This document shows, piece by piece, positions 1-7,423 of a stretch of DNA of 15,491 nucleotides. Source of the stretch: CAZIPZ01 sp964541075. GTDB lineage: Bacteria; Acidobacteriota; Terriglobia; 20CM-2-55-15. The notes under the pieces were generated by a model. It did no database searches. It had not been told where the DNA came from and worked only from the letters and a program-made list of their open reading frames with translations. Position 1 is the stretch's first letter; the number at the start of each line of letters is the position of its first letter. Made by a program: the position numbers and the translations under genes. The stretch is from contig CAZIPZ010000091.1 of assembly GCA_964541075.1 (NCBI GenBank), positions 1 to 15,491 on the forward strand, given 5' to 3'.

Positions 1-1262
1 GAACCTGGTTCGTCAGATTGCTCGCCATGAAGTTCACGCTTTCGGTCAGGTCCTTCCACGTGCCGGCGACGCCTTTGACGTCCGCCTGACCGCCCAAACG
101 CCCTTCCGTTCCCACTTCCCGCGCAACCCGCGTCACTTCCGAAGCAAAGGACCCAAGTTGGTCTACCATGACGTTGATCGTATTCTTTAGCTCCAGGATT
201 TCGCCTTTGACGTCCACCGTGATCTTTTTAGAAAGATCGCCGCGCGCCACGGCGGTTGTGACCTCAGCGATGTTTCGCACTTGCGAGGTCAGATTGCCGG
301 CCATGAAGTTCACACTATCGGTAAGATCCTTCCAAGTTCCCGCAACGCCTTTAACAACTGCCTGACCACCAAGCTTTCCTTCCGTTCCCACTTCGCGCGC
401 AACCCGTGTCACCTCTGAGGCGAACGAATTCAGTTGGTCGACCATCGTGTTCACGGTGCTTTTCAACTCGAGGATTTCACCGCGAGCATCGACCGTTATC
501 TTCTTGGATAGGTCTCCTTTGGCGACAGCAGTGGTGACTGCCGCAATGTTTCGCACCTGCGATGTCAGGTTGCCGGCCATGAAGTTCACGCTATCAGTCA
601 AATCCTTCCATGTCCCGGCAACACCCTTGACCTCGGCCTGGCCGCCCAGTCGGCCTTCGGTCCCTACTTCACGCGCCACCCGCGTGACCTCGGAAGCGAA
701 GGAATTCAGCTGGTCCACCATAATGTTGATCGTGTTCTTAAGCTCGAGGATTTCCCCGCGGACATCTACGGTGATCTTCTTGGAAAGGTCTCCCCTCGCA
801 ACAGCAGTGGTGACTTCCGCGATATTCCGGACCTGGCGCGTCAGATTATTGGCCATAAAGTTCACACTGTCGGTCAGATCCTTCCAGGTGCCGGCAGCGC
901 CCTTGACGACCCCTTGACCGCCAAGCTTTCCTTCCGTTCCCACTTCGCGTGCAACACGCGTGACTTCAGATGCGAAGGAATTCAGCTGGTCCACCATTGT
1001 GTTGATCGTGTTCTTGAGCTCCAGAATCTCGCCACGCACATCGACAGTTATTTTTTTGGACAGGTCTCCTTTTGCCACCGCCGTAGTGACCTCAGCGATG
1101 TTGCGAACCTGGTTCGTAAGGTTATTCGCCATGAAATTGACGTTGTCTGTCAGATCTTTCCATGTTCCGCTAACGCCTTTCACCTTCGCCTGACCGCCAA
1201 GCTTTCCTTCCGTTCCCACCTCGCGCGCAACACGGATCACTTCAGATGTGAACGTGCTGAGC
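1..1262 (-). repeat. Tandem 276-bp HAMP-encoding repeats
   Basis: The same motif recurs at exact 276-bp spacing. The NFM codon block lies at 27, 303, 579, 855 and 1131, and the GDLS glycine codon ends at 241, 517, 793 and 1069; the next spacing (1069 to 1360) is 291. The copies differ mostly at third codon positions while the protein stays almost the same, so the array is old and selected at protein level. One tract (CCAAGCTTTCCTTCCGTTCC on the plus strand) is shared by the copies near 371, 921 and 1197 but not by the other two. That suggests patchy gene conversion. Confidence 0.9.
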
Positions 1263-1726
1263 TGGTTTACCATCGTATTCACCGTCTTCGCCGTTCGAAG
1301 GAATTCACCGGTAAGGGAACGTCCTTCCACTTCTAGCGCCATGGCTTGGGAAAGGTCGCCTTTTGCCACCGCCCCGATGACGCGTGACACGTCCGTAATT
1401 GGTTGAATGAGGTCCCCCACTAGACTGTTCACCGAGTCAATGCAATCCGCCCATCCCCCCGACGCTCCTTGCAGCACGGCGCGCCGCCGTATCTTCCCTT
1501 CTTTGCCGACAACGATGCTGAGATCATCCAACTCCTTCGTCAGGCGCTGGTTGAGATCGATGATTTCATTGAGGAAGTCGTAAATCTTTCCTGTCACGCC
1601 GATTTTGTCCATCGGCAGGCGCGAACTAAAGTCGCCTTTGCGAAAATCAGTCAATACTCGCAAAAGAATTCGCGTGTCTAGATCCGAGTCTCCGGACGGG
1701 GCTGGTTTAACGATTTTTGGACGCAT
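1..1726 (-). CDS. Poly-HAMP sensor (hybrid) histidine kinase, N-terminal part, partial
   Basis: The minus frame is open from an ATG at 1726 to the window edge (575 codons), and the 3' end is missing. There is no signal peptide or membrane segment, so the protein should be cytosolic. After a short leader come two diverged HAMP-like units (GDFSSRL, then AVAKGDLSQAMALEVEG). Four near-identical 92-residue units follow, and a fifth is cut by the window edge. Each unit carries VAREVGTEGKLGGQA, GTWKDLTD, NFMA, VRNIAEVTTAVA, GDLSKKITVDV, GEILELKNTIN and MVDQL. This is the array of group III (Nik1/Os-1-like) kinases. Bacterial relatives continue into GAF, HisKA, HATPase and several receiver domains, which would lie left of position 1; that part is inferred. 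In fungi such arrays sense osmotic stress; the bacterial signal is not known. The family assignment is firm. Promoter and ribosome site are unclear. Confidence 0.93.
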   Translation of the reverse strand, partial: MRPKIVKPAPSGDSDLDTRILLRVLTDFRKGDFSSRLPMDKIGVTGKIYDFLNEIIDLNQRLTKELDDLSIVVGKEGKIRRRAVLQGASGGWADCIDSVNSLVGDLIQPITDVSRVIGAVAKGDLSQAMALEVEGRSLTGEFLRTAKTVNTMVNQLSTFTSEVIRVAREVGTEGKLGGQAKVKGVSGTWKDLTDNVNFMANNLTNQVRNIAEVTTAVAKGDLSKKITVDVRGEILELKNTINTMVDQLNSFASEVTRVAREVGTEGKLGGQGVVKGAAGTWKDLTDSVNFMANNLTRQVRNIAEVTTAVARGDLSKKITVDVRGEILELKNTINIMVDQLNSFASEVTRVAREVGTEGRLGGQAEVKGVAGTWKDLTDSVNFMAGNLTSQVRNIAAVTTAVAKGDLSKKITVDARGEILELKSTVNTMVDQLNSFASEVTRVAREVGTEGKLGGQAVVKGVAGTWKDLTDSVNFMAGNLTSQVRNIAEVTTAVARGDLSKKITVDVKGEILELKNTINVMVDQLGSFASEVTRVAREVGTEGRLGGQADVKGVAGTWKDLTESVNFMASNLTNQV

Positions 1727-2079
1727 TCTTTAAGCATAAATAGAGGGCATAACTCCAGCTACTTTCGGCGGGCCATTTTTGAACTTGTTAAGACGGTGAG
1801 CAATGCCCGGATCGACAAACGTATATGGACGGAGCGAAACCGCCCCTGTCAGACCTTTGAGGATGACGGTGTCAGCGGTCGGCCGAAGAGAAAGACACAT
1901 CACCGCCATCTGGCGAAGTAAACTGAGTGAAGGGATTCGCTCGGAAAACTGTCGGCTCTATGGTTTCCCGACCGTTAATGCTTTCTCCACGTCCTTGGCG
2001 GCTTTCACTATGAAAATACTGGAATGATAAAGATCGAATCAATCTCACCTGCGTCTTTTGTTGATAGAAAGGCCTTGGG
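1727..2079. other. Divergent intergenic region, 353 bp
   Basis: This gap separates the leftward HAMP kinase from the rightward DUF2071 gene and should hold both promoters. No convincing -35/-10 pair stands out on either strand. On the minus strand it contains a 59-codon ORF (1730-1909) and, upstream in the same frame, a stretch ending at a TAG near 1957-1959. A short inverted repeat GTCGG/CCGAC with a 12-base loop lies at about 1947-1968. It does not match a riboswitch core that I recognise. Confidence 0.5.
1730..1909 (-). CDS. Possible small protein of 59 residues upstream of the HAMP kinase
   Basis: The minus frame opens with ATG GCG GTG ATG at 1909 and ends at TAA (1730-1732). It is in the same frame as the HAMP kinase, and only one codon separates its stop from the kinase ATG. 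The translation begins MAVMCLSLRPTADTVILKG and ends KVAGVMPSIYA. I do not recognise it. Above the ATG the frame stays open for 16 codons back to a TAG, and beyond that TAG it reads a lysine- and valine-rich stretch (VKAAKDVEKALTVGKP). It may be a leader peptide, a small gene, the relic of an earlier N-terminus, or chance. No strong ribosome site is seen before the ATG. Confidence 0.25.
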   Translation of the reverse strand: MAVMCLSLRPTADTVILKGLTGAVSLRPYTFVDPGIAHRLNKFKNGPPKVAGVMPSIYA

Positions 2080-2835
2080 TTGGTGCAGAGAACTCAAATT
2101 ACGATTCATCGTCACTGCGCTGTGATGGCGGCAGCACAACGGAGTTATCCTCGATCGCCAAAAGTTAGAGCTTCAATGCTTCAGCGGTGGCACGAGATTG
2201 CTTTCTTTCATTGGTCATACGATCCCAGAGTTCTTCAAGAACTCCTGCCGGCCGGCTTGCAAATTGATACCTTTGAAGGCAAGGGTTGGATCACTCTCAG
2301 TCCGTTTCTCTTGACCGGCTTCAGACCCCCAATGTTTCCTCAAGGGTTTGGTCTTACCTTCCCAGAAATGAACCTCAGAACTTATGTCGTGGGGCCTAAT
2401 GGACCAGGCATTTGGTTTTTTTCTCTGGATGCGGCGAGTCCGTTCGCTGTATGGGGAGCACGTACAGCACTAGGCCTCCCTTATTTCCAGGCGAAAATGA
2501 GAGTGAATGCCACAGTGTTTGAGAACTCTTACACGAGCGAAAGAGGTGATGGAGCGAATGCCGCGATTAGGATCGTAAAGCTGGGGCGTGTCACGCGGCA
2601 AACGCCTCTTGACATCTTTCTAACAGCGCGCTTTCGCCTCTATTCCCTCTTTGGGCGTAAGTTGATCACAGCCCAAGTCGAGCATCCTCCATGGGAACTG
2701 AACAGAATTCGAATCTTGGAATTTGAAGAAACCGTGCGGAGCACTATGGGTGTGCCGCTAGACGGAGCAGACTTTATGGGTCACCATTCTCCGGGCGTCG
2801 ATGCCCGCATCGGTTTCCCACGTCGGGCGAAGTAA
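2080..2835 (+). CDS. DUF2071 (YqjF-like) family protein
   Basis: The product is up to 251 residues. From residue 34 it reads LQRWHEIAFFHWSYDP, LLPAGLQIDTFEGKGWITL, then FPEMNLRTYV, which is the characteristic start of the DUF2071/YqjF family. The biochemical role of this family is not established, and no catalytic residues are known to me. There is no signal peptide or membrane helix, so it is probably cytosolic. The start is uncertain: TTG 2080 or GTG 2083 sit behind AGAAAGG at 2066-2072, while ATG 2125 and ATG 2176 lack a clear ribosome site. ATG 2176 would begin right at the conserved block. The gene stands alone, divergent from the HAMP kinase and convergent with the receiver gene 29 bp downstream. 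Length and motifs suggest an intact gene. Confidence 0.8.
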   Translation: MVQRTQITIHRHCAVMAAAQRSYPRSPKVRASMLQRWHEIAFFHWSYDPRVLQELLPAGLQIDTFEGKGWITLSPFLLTGFRPPMFPQGFGLTFPEMNLRTYVVGPNGPGIWFFSLDAASPFAVWGARTALGLPYFQAKMRVNATVFENSYTSERGDGANAAIRIVKLGRVTRQTPLDIFLTARFRLYSLFGRKLITAQVEHPPWELNRIRILEFEETVRSTMGVPLDGADFMGHHSPGVDARIGFPRRAK

Positions 2836-2864
2836 TCGCGCAAATTAGCAGCGTAATGCCGTTG

Positions 2865-3440
2865 TCAGGTGTTCCGGAGGCGGCTTAATTCCGGCTTGAC
2901 AACTTGTTCGTAGCAGTCGGGACAAACGCCGTGGCTGAAGGAAGCTGCAGTACGTTGCGCGATATAGTCTTCAATGCCGGTCCACACTTCAGTTCCTTTT
3001 TCTCGGTCACGAATCTTCTTGCAGTACATGCAGGTGGGCAGAACTCCCTCGAGACGCTTCACGCGATCCTGAAGTTTCATGATACGGTCGGCAACCATTA
3101 GGCGTGCGACCAGTTCATCCGGATCATACGGTTTAGATACAAAATCATCAGCTCCGGCGCCCATTGCTCTGAGGTACTCATTCTTGCCTCTCAGCGCGGT
3201 AATCAGGATGACGTATGAATATTTGGGACGGTCGGCCGATCGGATGCGCGCGCACAATTCAAGTCCGCTAAGCTCAGGCATCAGCCAGTCCGATATGACC
3301 ACGGAGATGCTGTCTTTCTCGAAAATCTCCCAAGCTTGCCTGCCGTTCTCAGCACAAACCACTTGGTGACCGGCGTTCTCCAACATCGTCGCGAGCATGT
3401 CTCGCGAATCGGCGTCATCTTCAGCTATCAGGATGCGCAT
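2865..3440 (-). CDS. Response regulator: receiver domain plus four-cysteine C-terminal tail
   Basis: The 191-residue protein starts with a complete CheY-like receiver (residues 1-120). Acidic residues E7, D8 and D9, phospho-acceptor D51 (SDWLMP), T81 and K103 (SKPYDP) are all present. After a short coiled linker (KLQDRVKRLEGVLP) comes a tail with C137-x2-C140 (CMYCKKIRD), a conserved W153 and C173-x2-C176 (HGVCPDC). This tail recurs at the ends of many receiver and sensor-kinase proteins and looks like a metal-binding module; its function is unknown. There is no DNA-binding or enzymatic output domain, so it probably works by protein contact. It lies 86 bp below the exported-protein gene and has its own candidate promoter. 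Confidence 0.9.
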   Translation of the reverse strand: MRILIAEDDADSRDMLATMLENAGHQVVCAENGRQAWEIFEKDSISVVISDWLMPELSGLELCARIRSADRPKYSYVILITALRGKNEYLRAMGAGADDFVSKPYDPDELVARLMVADRIMKLQDRVKRLEGVLPTCMYCKKIRDREKGTEVWTGIEDYIAQRTAASFSHGVCPDCYEQVVKPELSRLRNT

Positions 3441-3455
3441 AGGAAAGGTCGCCTG

Positions 3456-3483
3456 ATCATAACATTTTGACCTCGGTGGACAA
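3456..3483 (-). promoter_or_regulatory. Candidate sigma70-type promoter of the response-regulator gene
   Basis: On the minus strand TTGTCC (3478-3483) is followed after 16 bases by TATGAT (3456-3461), a good -10 match. Transcription would start near 3449, just above the ATG at 3440. This would let the receiver gene be expressed apart from the serA-receptor cluster upstream. The evidence is sequence match only. Confidence 0.4.
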
Positions 3484-3526
3484 TCCAGACCACCATGCAG
3501 GAACGGCGTAACCCGCCAAGCCCCGG

Positions 3527-4510
3527 TCAGGGCGCTTTAATGGCGTACGTATAAAGTGTTTCTGGGGACGCAATGCGCTTCGCCGCAACAAGATTATCCA
3601 CAACGCCATTGGCGATGCTCCAGTAGCACCACGAGAAAAACTCTGCGAACGCAATGTACTTACCGGATTCAATGAGGCCGCCAAGCTTGATGAATTCGGG
3701 CCTGCGCTGTTTGAAGAAAGGGAGGAGTTTGTCGCGAGAAAAAACGCTGATGAAGGTTCGATATCGTCGGGCGTCGGCCTCCTCGTAGACACTCGCCTTC
3801 CCTCTGAGATCGTCGGCGCTAGGTCTTTCCGAAGAAAGGGTATTTCCGATGGTAATAATCCGATAACCACTGGACTCACGGATTTCTCGCTTGAGCAACC
3901 CTGCAGCAGCCGGATTACTTTCGACCAACCAGGCGTAATAACGGTCCGCCTTGGCCCTGCGAGGAGGATTCAGCATTAATGTCTTATCCTCCCAAAAGGC
4001 ATCGACGAGCCCACCCAGAAGAATTCCTGATACCACGGTTTCATAAAGAACACGCTCTGGCTGCACACTCCTGGAGCCTTCCAGGGAGTCCACCATTCCT
4101 TCGATTTCCTTCCAATTATCCTCAAAGACTTTGGTGAACTCATGCGTAAAGCGCTGAATGGAGTCTTTAATTCTCGCGTAGTCCACCTCGCGAAGGACAA
4201 GCATCGCCGGCCGGCTCTCATACTCGTCACGCCGCACAAGACCGGCTTCTTCGAGTTTGTCGGATGCCTCGAGCACGTCCTTCAGCGGGATTTTCAGCTC
4301 CTTCGCAGTTTTATCAGGCGACCACCCGACGTGATAGCTAACGACAACAATGCGCGCCGTCTCATCCTTCAGGAGTTCCGACGCTTCGCGCGAAGAAGGA
4401 TAAGAACCAAAGTTAAAGTCGGCATGAACCTTTGGCTTCTCCGGCTTCTTCTGACCAGACGAAAGATCCGCTGCCAAAAGGCCGAACAGGATCGCCTGCG
4501 TGATTTTCAT
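3527..4510 (-). CDS. Unrecognised exported protein with a winged-helix-like segment
   Basis: From ATG 4510 the protein has 327 residues and begins MKITQAILFGLLAADLSSGQ, a likely signal peptide. GGTGA lies 8 nt before this ATG, which favours it over ATG 4525; that codon would overlap the receptor stop and precede the signal peptide by five residues. After a basic, proline-rich linker, residues 55-105 resemble a winged helix (TAKELKIPLKDVLEASDKLE, then AGLVRRDEYESRP). The rest is mostly helical and charged, with CYW in an aromatic-rich helix near residues 290-298. I do not recognise the family. The start lies 8 nt below the receptor stop, so it is surely co-transcribed with it. A DNA-binding-like fold behind an export signal is odd; the fold call or the signal call may be wrong. 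Confidence 0.75.
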   Translation of the reverse strand: MKITQAILFGLLAADLSSGQKKPEKPKVHADFNFGSYPSSREASELLKDETARIVVVSYHVGWSPDKTAKELKIPLKDVLEASDKLEEAGLVRRDEYESRPAMLVLREVDYARIKDSIQRFTHEFTKVFEDNWKEIEGMVDSLEGSRSVQPERVLYETVVSGILLGGLVDAFWEDKTLMLNPPRRAKADRYYAWLVESNPAAAGLLKREIRESSGYRIITIGNTLSSERPSADDLRGKASVYEEADARRYRTFISVFSRDKLLPFFKQRRPEFIKLGGLIESGKYIAFAEFFSWCYWSIANGVVDNLVAAKRIASPETLYTYAIKAP

Positions 4511-4518
4511 TCGGAGCT

Positions 4519-7416
4519 TCACCATAGAAATTTTAATCCAAGTTGCACGATTCTTGGAGATCGAGCAACAAACAAGGCGCCGAAATCCGGAGAGTCGAAG
4601 AAGTTCTGCATCGAAGGGGGCGCAACGAAATTCGGATGATTAAGTACGTTGTAGAAGTCCACGCGAAATTGAACTCGAGTCAGATCCGTTAGACGGGCGC
4701 TCCGGGACAGCGCGAGATCGACGTTTCGTACTCCTGGTCCGATGATAACGTTGCGTCCGCTGTTTCCGAATGCGCCTGGCTGCGGGCGTTGAAACGCCGT
4801 TGGATCGAAAAAACGGAATGCCGTGCGGCTCGATACGTTCGGATTTCGAAGCATGTCAGGTCGGTTCACTATTGGACTGCCTGTGCCTGCAACATCCGTC
4901 CCCAGCACGGCAGAGAGCGGAGATCCGGATTGAACGGTTCCAACCGCTTGAACCTGCCAACCCCTTAGGAAGCTGCGCGACGGGAGATTGTATGCGGCGG
5001 AGAAGACGACGCGATGCTTGACGTGAAAGTCTGAGAGTGCGCGCTCGGAGCGGAGATCATGCGAGTTCTGCGGAAGAACGCTGATCAGGGTGGCATCGTC
5101 AATGCTGCGCGAAAAACGATATGCACCGATAAATCCGAGGCCGGAGCGAAATCTGCGGACGCTTCGGACTTCAGCCGCATGGGCAATCGATGACGCGCTC
5201 GTTTCAAACTGAAAAATATTTCGAAAACCGGGAAATGGTCTCCGGGCATCAATGAAGATATCCGCTCCCGGCGAGGGCTGGTTTAGATTCAGCTGTCGAC
5301 GAAGGCGCGCTCCTTTCTGGCCGAAATAGGAAAGTTCAAGCGTCAGATCAGGGGCCAATAGCTTTTCGGCGATGACGCTCCACTGCTGGATATAAGGGTT
5401 CGGAAGTTCTTTCGATGTCGAAAATATACTTGGAGGGGCCGCACCAAGGCTGTTCTGAAAAACAGAGTTGAGGTCAAAAAGCGGAACAACCCGCCCATTG
5501 TTCTCGACATCGAACTTTACGAACGGGGGATTCAACCCCAATAGGAACAAACTGTCACCAACCGCCAACGTATCGTAGAAGACTCCATAACCGATTCGAA
5601 CCAGATATCCCGTATGCGGTTGCCACACGAGTCCCACGCGCGGCCCAAGATTGTTGCGATCCGGATGATAGAGACCATGTATCGTCCGCTCCAGCTTCCC
5701 TTCTACGGGATTAAAGTTGGCTGCAAGCCCGTTGGTCTCGCGGAAAGGACTCTGGTAGTCGTAGCGCAACCCGAGATTGGCAAGAAGAGTCGCATTTAAC
5801 CGCATGTCATGTTGCACGTATACACTCGAAGTCCACGTCGTAAATCTTCGAGCAGTGCTCCCTTCGATACGCAACGAATTCGCGGGTAAACCAAGAAGTA
5901 GATTCGCCAGTGCGTTTCCGGTGAGGACTCCACCAGTAAATTGGTGCTGTCCTCGACTATAAAGGTCAAGTGAGGCCTGGAATGGAAAATATCGAAAAGA
6001 GCCGCCAAGCTTGGTCACCGATGATCGTTGCTGCCAGGATAAATCACTCAACAGTTCGAAGCTCCGGTTGCGCCTTTGCTGCGGAAGGTTCGCTGCGTGG
6101 CCAAGATTTGAAAGACCGGTAATCAGCACGGCCGCCATTGGCGGCTGCGCAGGATCATCCAAGAGCGTTCGGGGCTGCTGGAGATAGCTGGTTGAAAACC
6201 GCAACTGATGAACTATCGCCGGCGAGAATACGTGACTGTTGTTGACGCGGAGGCCGTGGGTCTCTAAAGCGTCTCGGACTCCAAATGAAGGAAGATTGGT
6301 TATGCCGCTGAGCAGATTGAAAGGATCGCTTGTGGTGTCCCTGCTGAACTGGTATTCGAGAAAGATTTCATCCGCTCTACTCCATCGATGATCCAAGCGC
6401 ACACCAAATGAATCCGCGGCAGTCTCCAGCTTTCCGACTGCTCTATAGTTTTGAATCGATGTCCCGGCCACATTGGGGGCTGGGTACAACCTCGCCCATG
6501 CCAGGCCTTGAGGATTCAGCCGGGAGGCGGGAATTCTGTTTCCTTCGAATGGAAATCCACTCTCAGGATCAATGACAGGATCCGATAGACTGGAAAAATC
6601 ACCCTGCAGCCACTGAGGATCCGGCACGGTTGCTGCCCTCGTTATCGACTGGCGAATTCGCAGCGCCCAGTATTGAAAATGGAAGTATGCGCCTTCCCGC
6701 AAGCGCCCGCCTGCATCGCCGCCGAAAAAGTGATACTTGAACGGTGGAATCGGCGAACCGGGCGGGTCGAAGAAGTTCCTCGCGTTCAGTTTGTCATTGC
6801 GATGGAAGTAATAAAGATTTCCATGGAAGGCATCGCCGCCCGCCGACAGTGCGTCATCGGGCCCATCGTAGTCTCCCAACTCCGCGGAAAAATCAGACGT
6901 CTCGCCGACTACTGTCATCGAGGAGCTTGTAAAGACGCTTCCCGATGCGGCCACCCACTGTTGACCTGAACCTTCGGCGATGCCTGTCACATTCACTCCT
7001 CCGCGGAGACCAAACAACCGATCGGATTTGGGCAAGGCCTCATTGACCGAAGGTTCTCCACGGTCTTGGATGCTGTGCACATCCGACAAAGTCATTTCGA
7101 CGATTTCGATATCCGATGGATTGCCGGGCAGCAGTGAGATTTCGATCTGATAAATTCCGTCTGAGGCTGCTGGAGGAATTGAAAGGGGAAGAGTCTGAAC
7201 GGTGCGGTATCCAGGGCGCCGAAATTCGAGTTGGAAGCCTGTGCCGACTTGAAGACGAAAGGCGCCGCCATTATCAGTGAAGACGTCAACCGGTGTTCCG
7301 GCCTGAAGGACGACGCGCACCGCGACGCCCACGATTGGGCTTCCCCGCGAATCCACCACCCGCCCAACCAGGGTTGGCGCCGCTGAAAGGAAAAGGACCA
7401 AGAAATGTGCGAACAC
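4519..7416 (-). CDS. TonB-dependent receptor, Oar/carboxypeptidase-regulatory type
   Basis: The 965-residue product starts at GTG 7416 with a short signal-like segment (FAHFLVLFLSAA). Residues 16-95 form a carboxypeptidase-regulatory-like beta domain (GRVVDSRGSPIVGVAVRVV, GYRTVQ). The barrel begins near 195 with GGDAFHGNLYYFHRNDKLNA and ends at the stop with an aromatic residue (KFLW), the usual outer-membrane barrel signature. Such Oar-like proteins abound in Acidobacteriota and are thought to import or bind large substrates; this substrate is unknown. The region between regulatory domain and barrel is only about 100 residues. At FSAELGDYDGPDDALSAGGD it lacks the glycine-rich VVTKSGTN stretch usual there, so the plug appears shortened. 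It starts 7 nt below the serA stop without a strong ribosome site, which suggests translational coupling. Confidence 0.9.
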   Translation of the reverse strand: MFAHFLVLFLSAAPTLVGRVVDSRGSPIVGVAVRVVLQAGTPVDVFTDNGGAFRLQVGTGFQLEFRRPGYRTVQTLPLSIPPAASDGIYQIEISLLPGNPSDIEIVEMTLSDVHSIQDRGEPSVNEALPKSDRLFGLRGGVNVTGIAEGSGQQWVAASGSVFTSSSMTVVGETSDFSAELGDYDGPDDALSAGGDAFHGNLYYFHRNDKLNARNFFDPPGSPIPPFKYHFFGGDAGGRLREGAYFHFQYWALRIRQSITRAATVPDPQWLQGDFSSLSDPVIDPESGFPFEGNRIPASRLNPQGLAWARLYPAPNVAGTSIQNYRAVGKLETAADSFGVRLDHRWSRADEIFLEYQFSRDTTSDPFNLLSGITNLPSFGVRDALETHGLRVNNSHVFSPAIVHQLRFSTSYLQQPRTLLDDPAQPPMAAVLITGLSNLGHAANLPQQRRNRSFELLSDLSWQQRSSVTKLGGSFRYFPFQASLDLYSRGQHQFTGGVLTGNALANLLLGLPANSLRIEGSTARRFTTWTSSVYVQHDMRLNATLLANLGLRYDYQSPFRETNGLAANFNPVEGKLERTIHGLYHPDRNNLGPRVGLVWQPHTGYLVRIGYGVFYDTLAVGDSLFLLGLNPPFVKFDVENNGRVVPLFDLNSVFQNSLGAAPPSIFSTSKELPNPYIQQWSVIAEKLLAPDLTLELSYFGQKGARLRRQLNLNQPSPGADIFIDARRPFPGFRNIFQFETSASSIAHAAEVRSVRRFRSGLGFIGAYRFSRSIDDATLISVLPQNSHDLRSERALSDFHVKHRVVFSAAYNLPSRSFLRGWQVQAVGTVQSGSPLSAVLGTDVAGTGSPIVNRPDMLRNPNVSSRTAFRFFDPTAFQRPQPGAFGNSGRNVIIGPGVRNVDLALSRSARLTDLTRVQFRVDFYNVLNHPNFVAPPSMQNFFDSPDFGALFVARSPRIVQLGLKFLW

Positions 7417-7423
7417 TTATCGT

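Noticed and set aside
447..917. 156-codon plus-strand ORF
   Set aside because: It is the antisense of the HAMP repeats; its own repeats mirror the 276-bp units and it overlaps the firmly assigned kinase.
1..1262. CRISPR-like or intergenic tandem repeat array
   Set aside because: The period of 276 bp equals 92 codons and the frame is open across all copies; this is a protein-domain array, not a CRISPR.
1947..1968. Riboswitch-like hairpin (GTCGG/CCGAC) before the HAMP kinase
   Set aside because: Only a 5-bp stem; the conserved cores of cyclic-di-GMP or other riboswitches that I know are not present.
1803..2027. 74-codon plus-strand ORF in the 353-bp gap
   Set aside because: No ribosome site, no recognisable family, and a low-complexity-free but arbitrary composition; less convincing than the opposite-strand frame, and neither is proven.
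4142..4639. 165-codon plus-strand ORF
   Set aside because: Antisense to the exported protein and the end of the TonB receptor; arginine-rich shadow translation.
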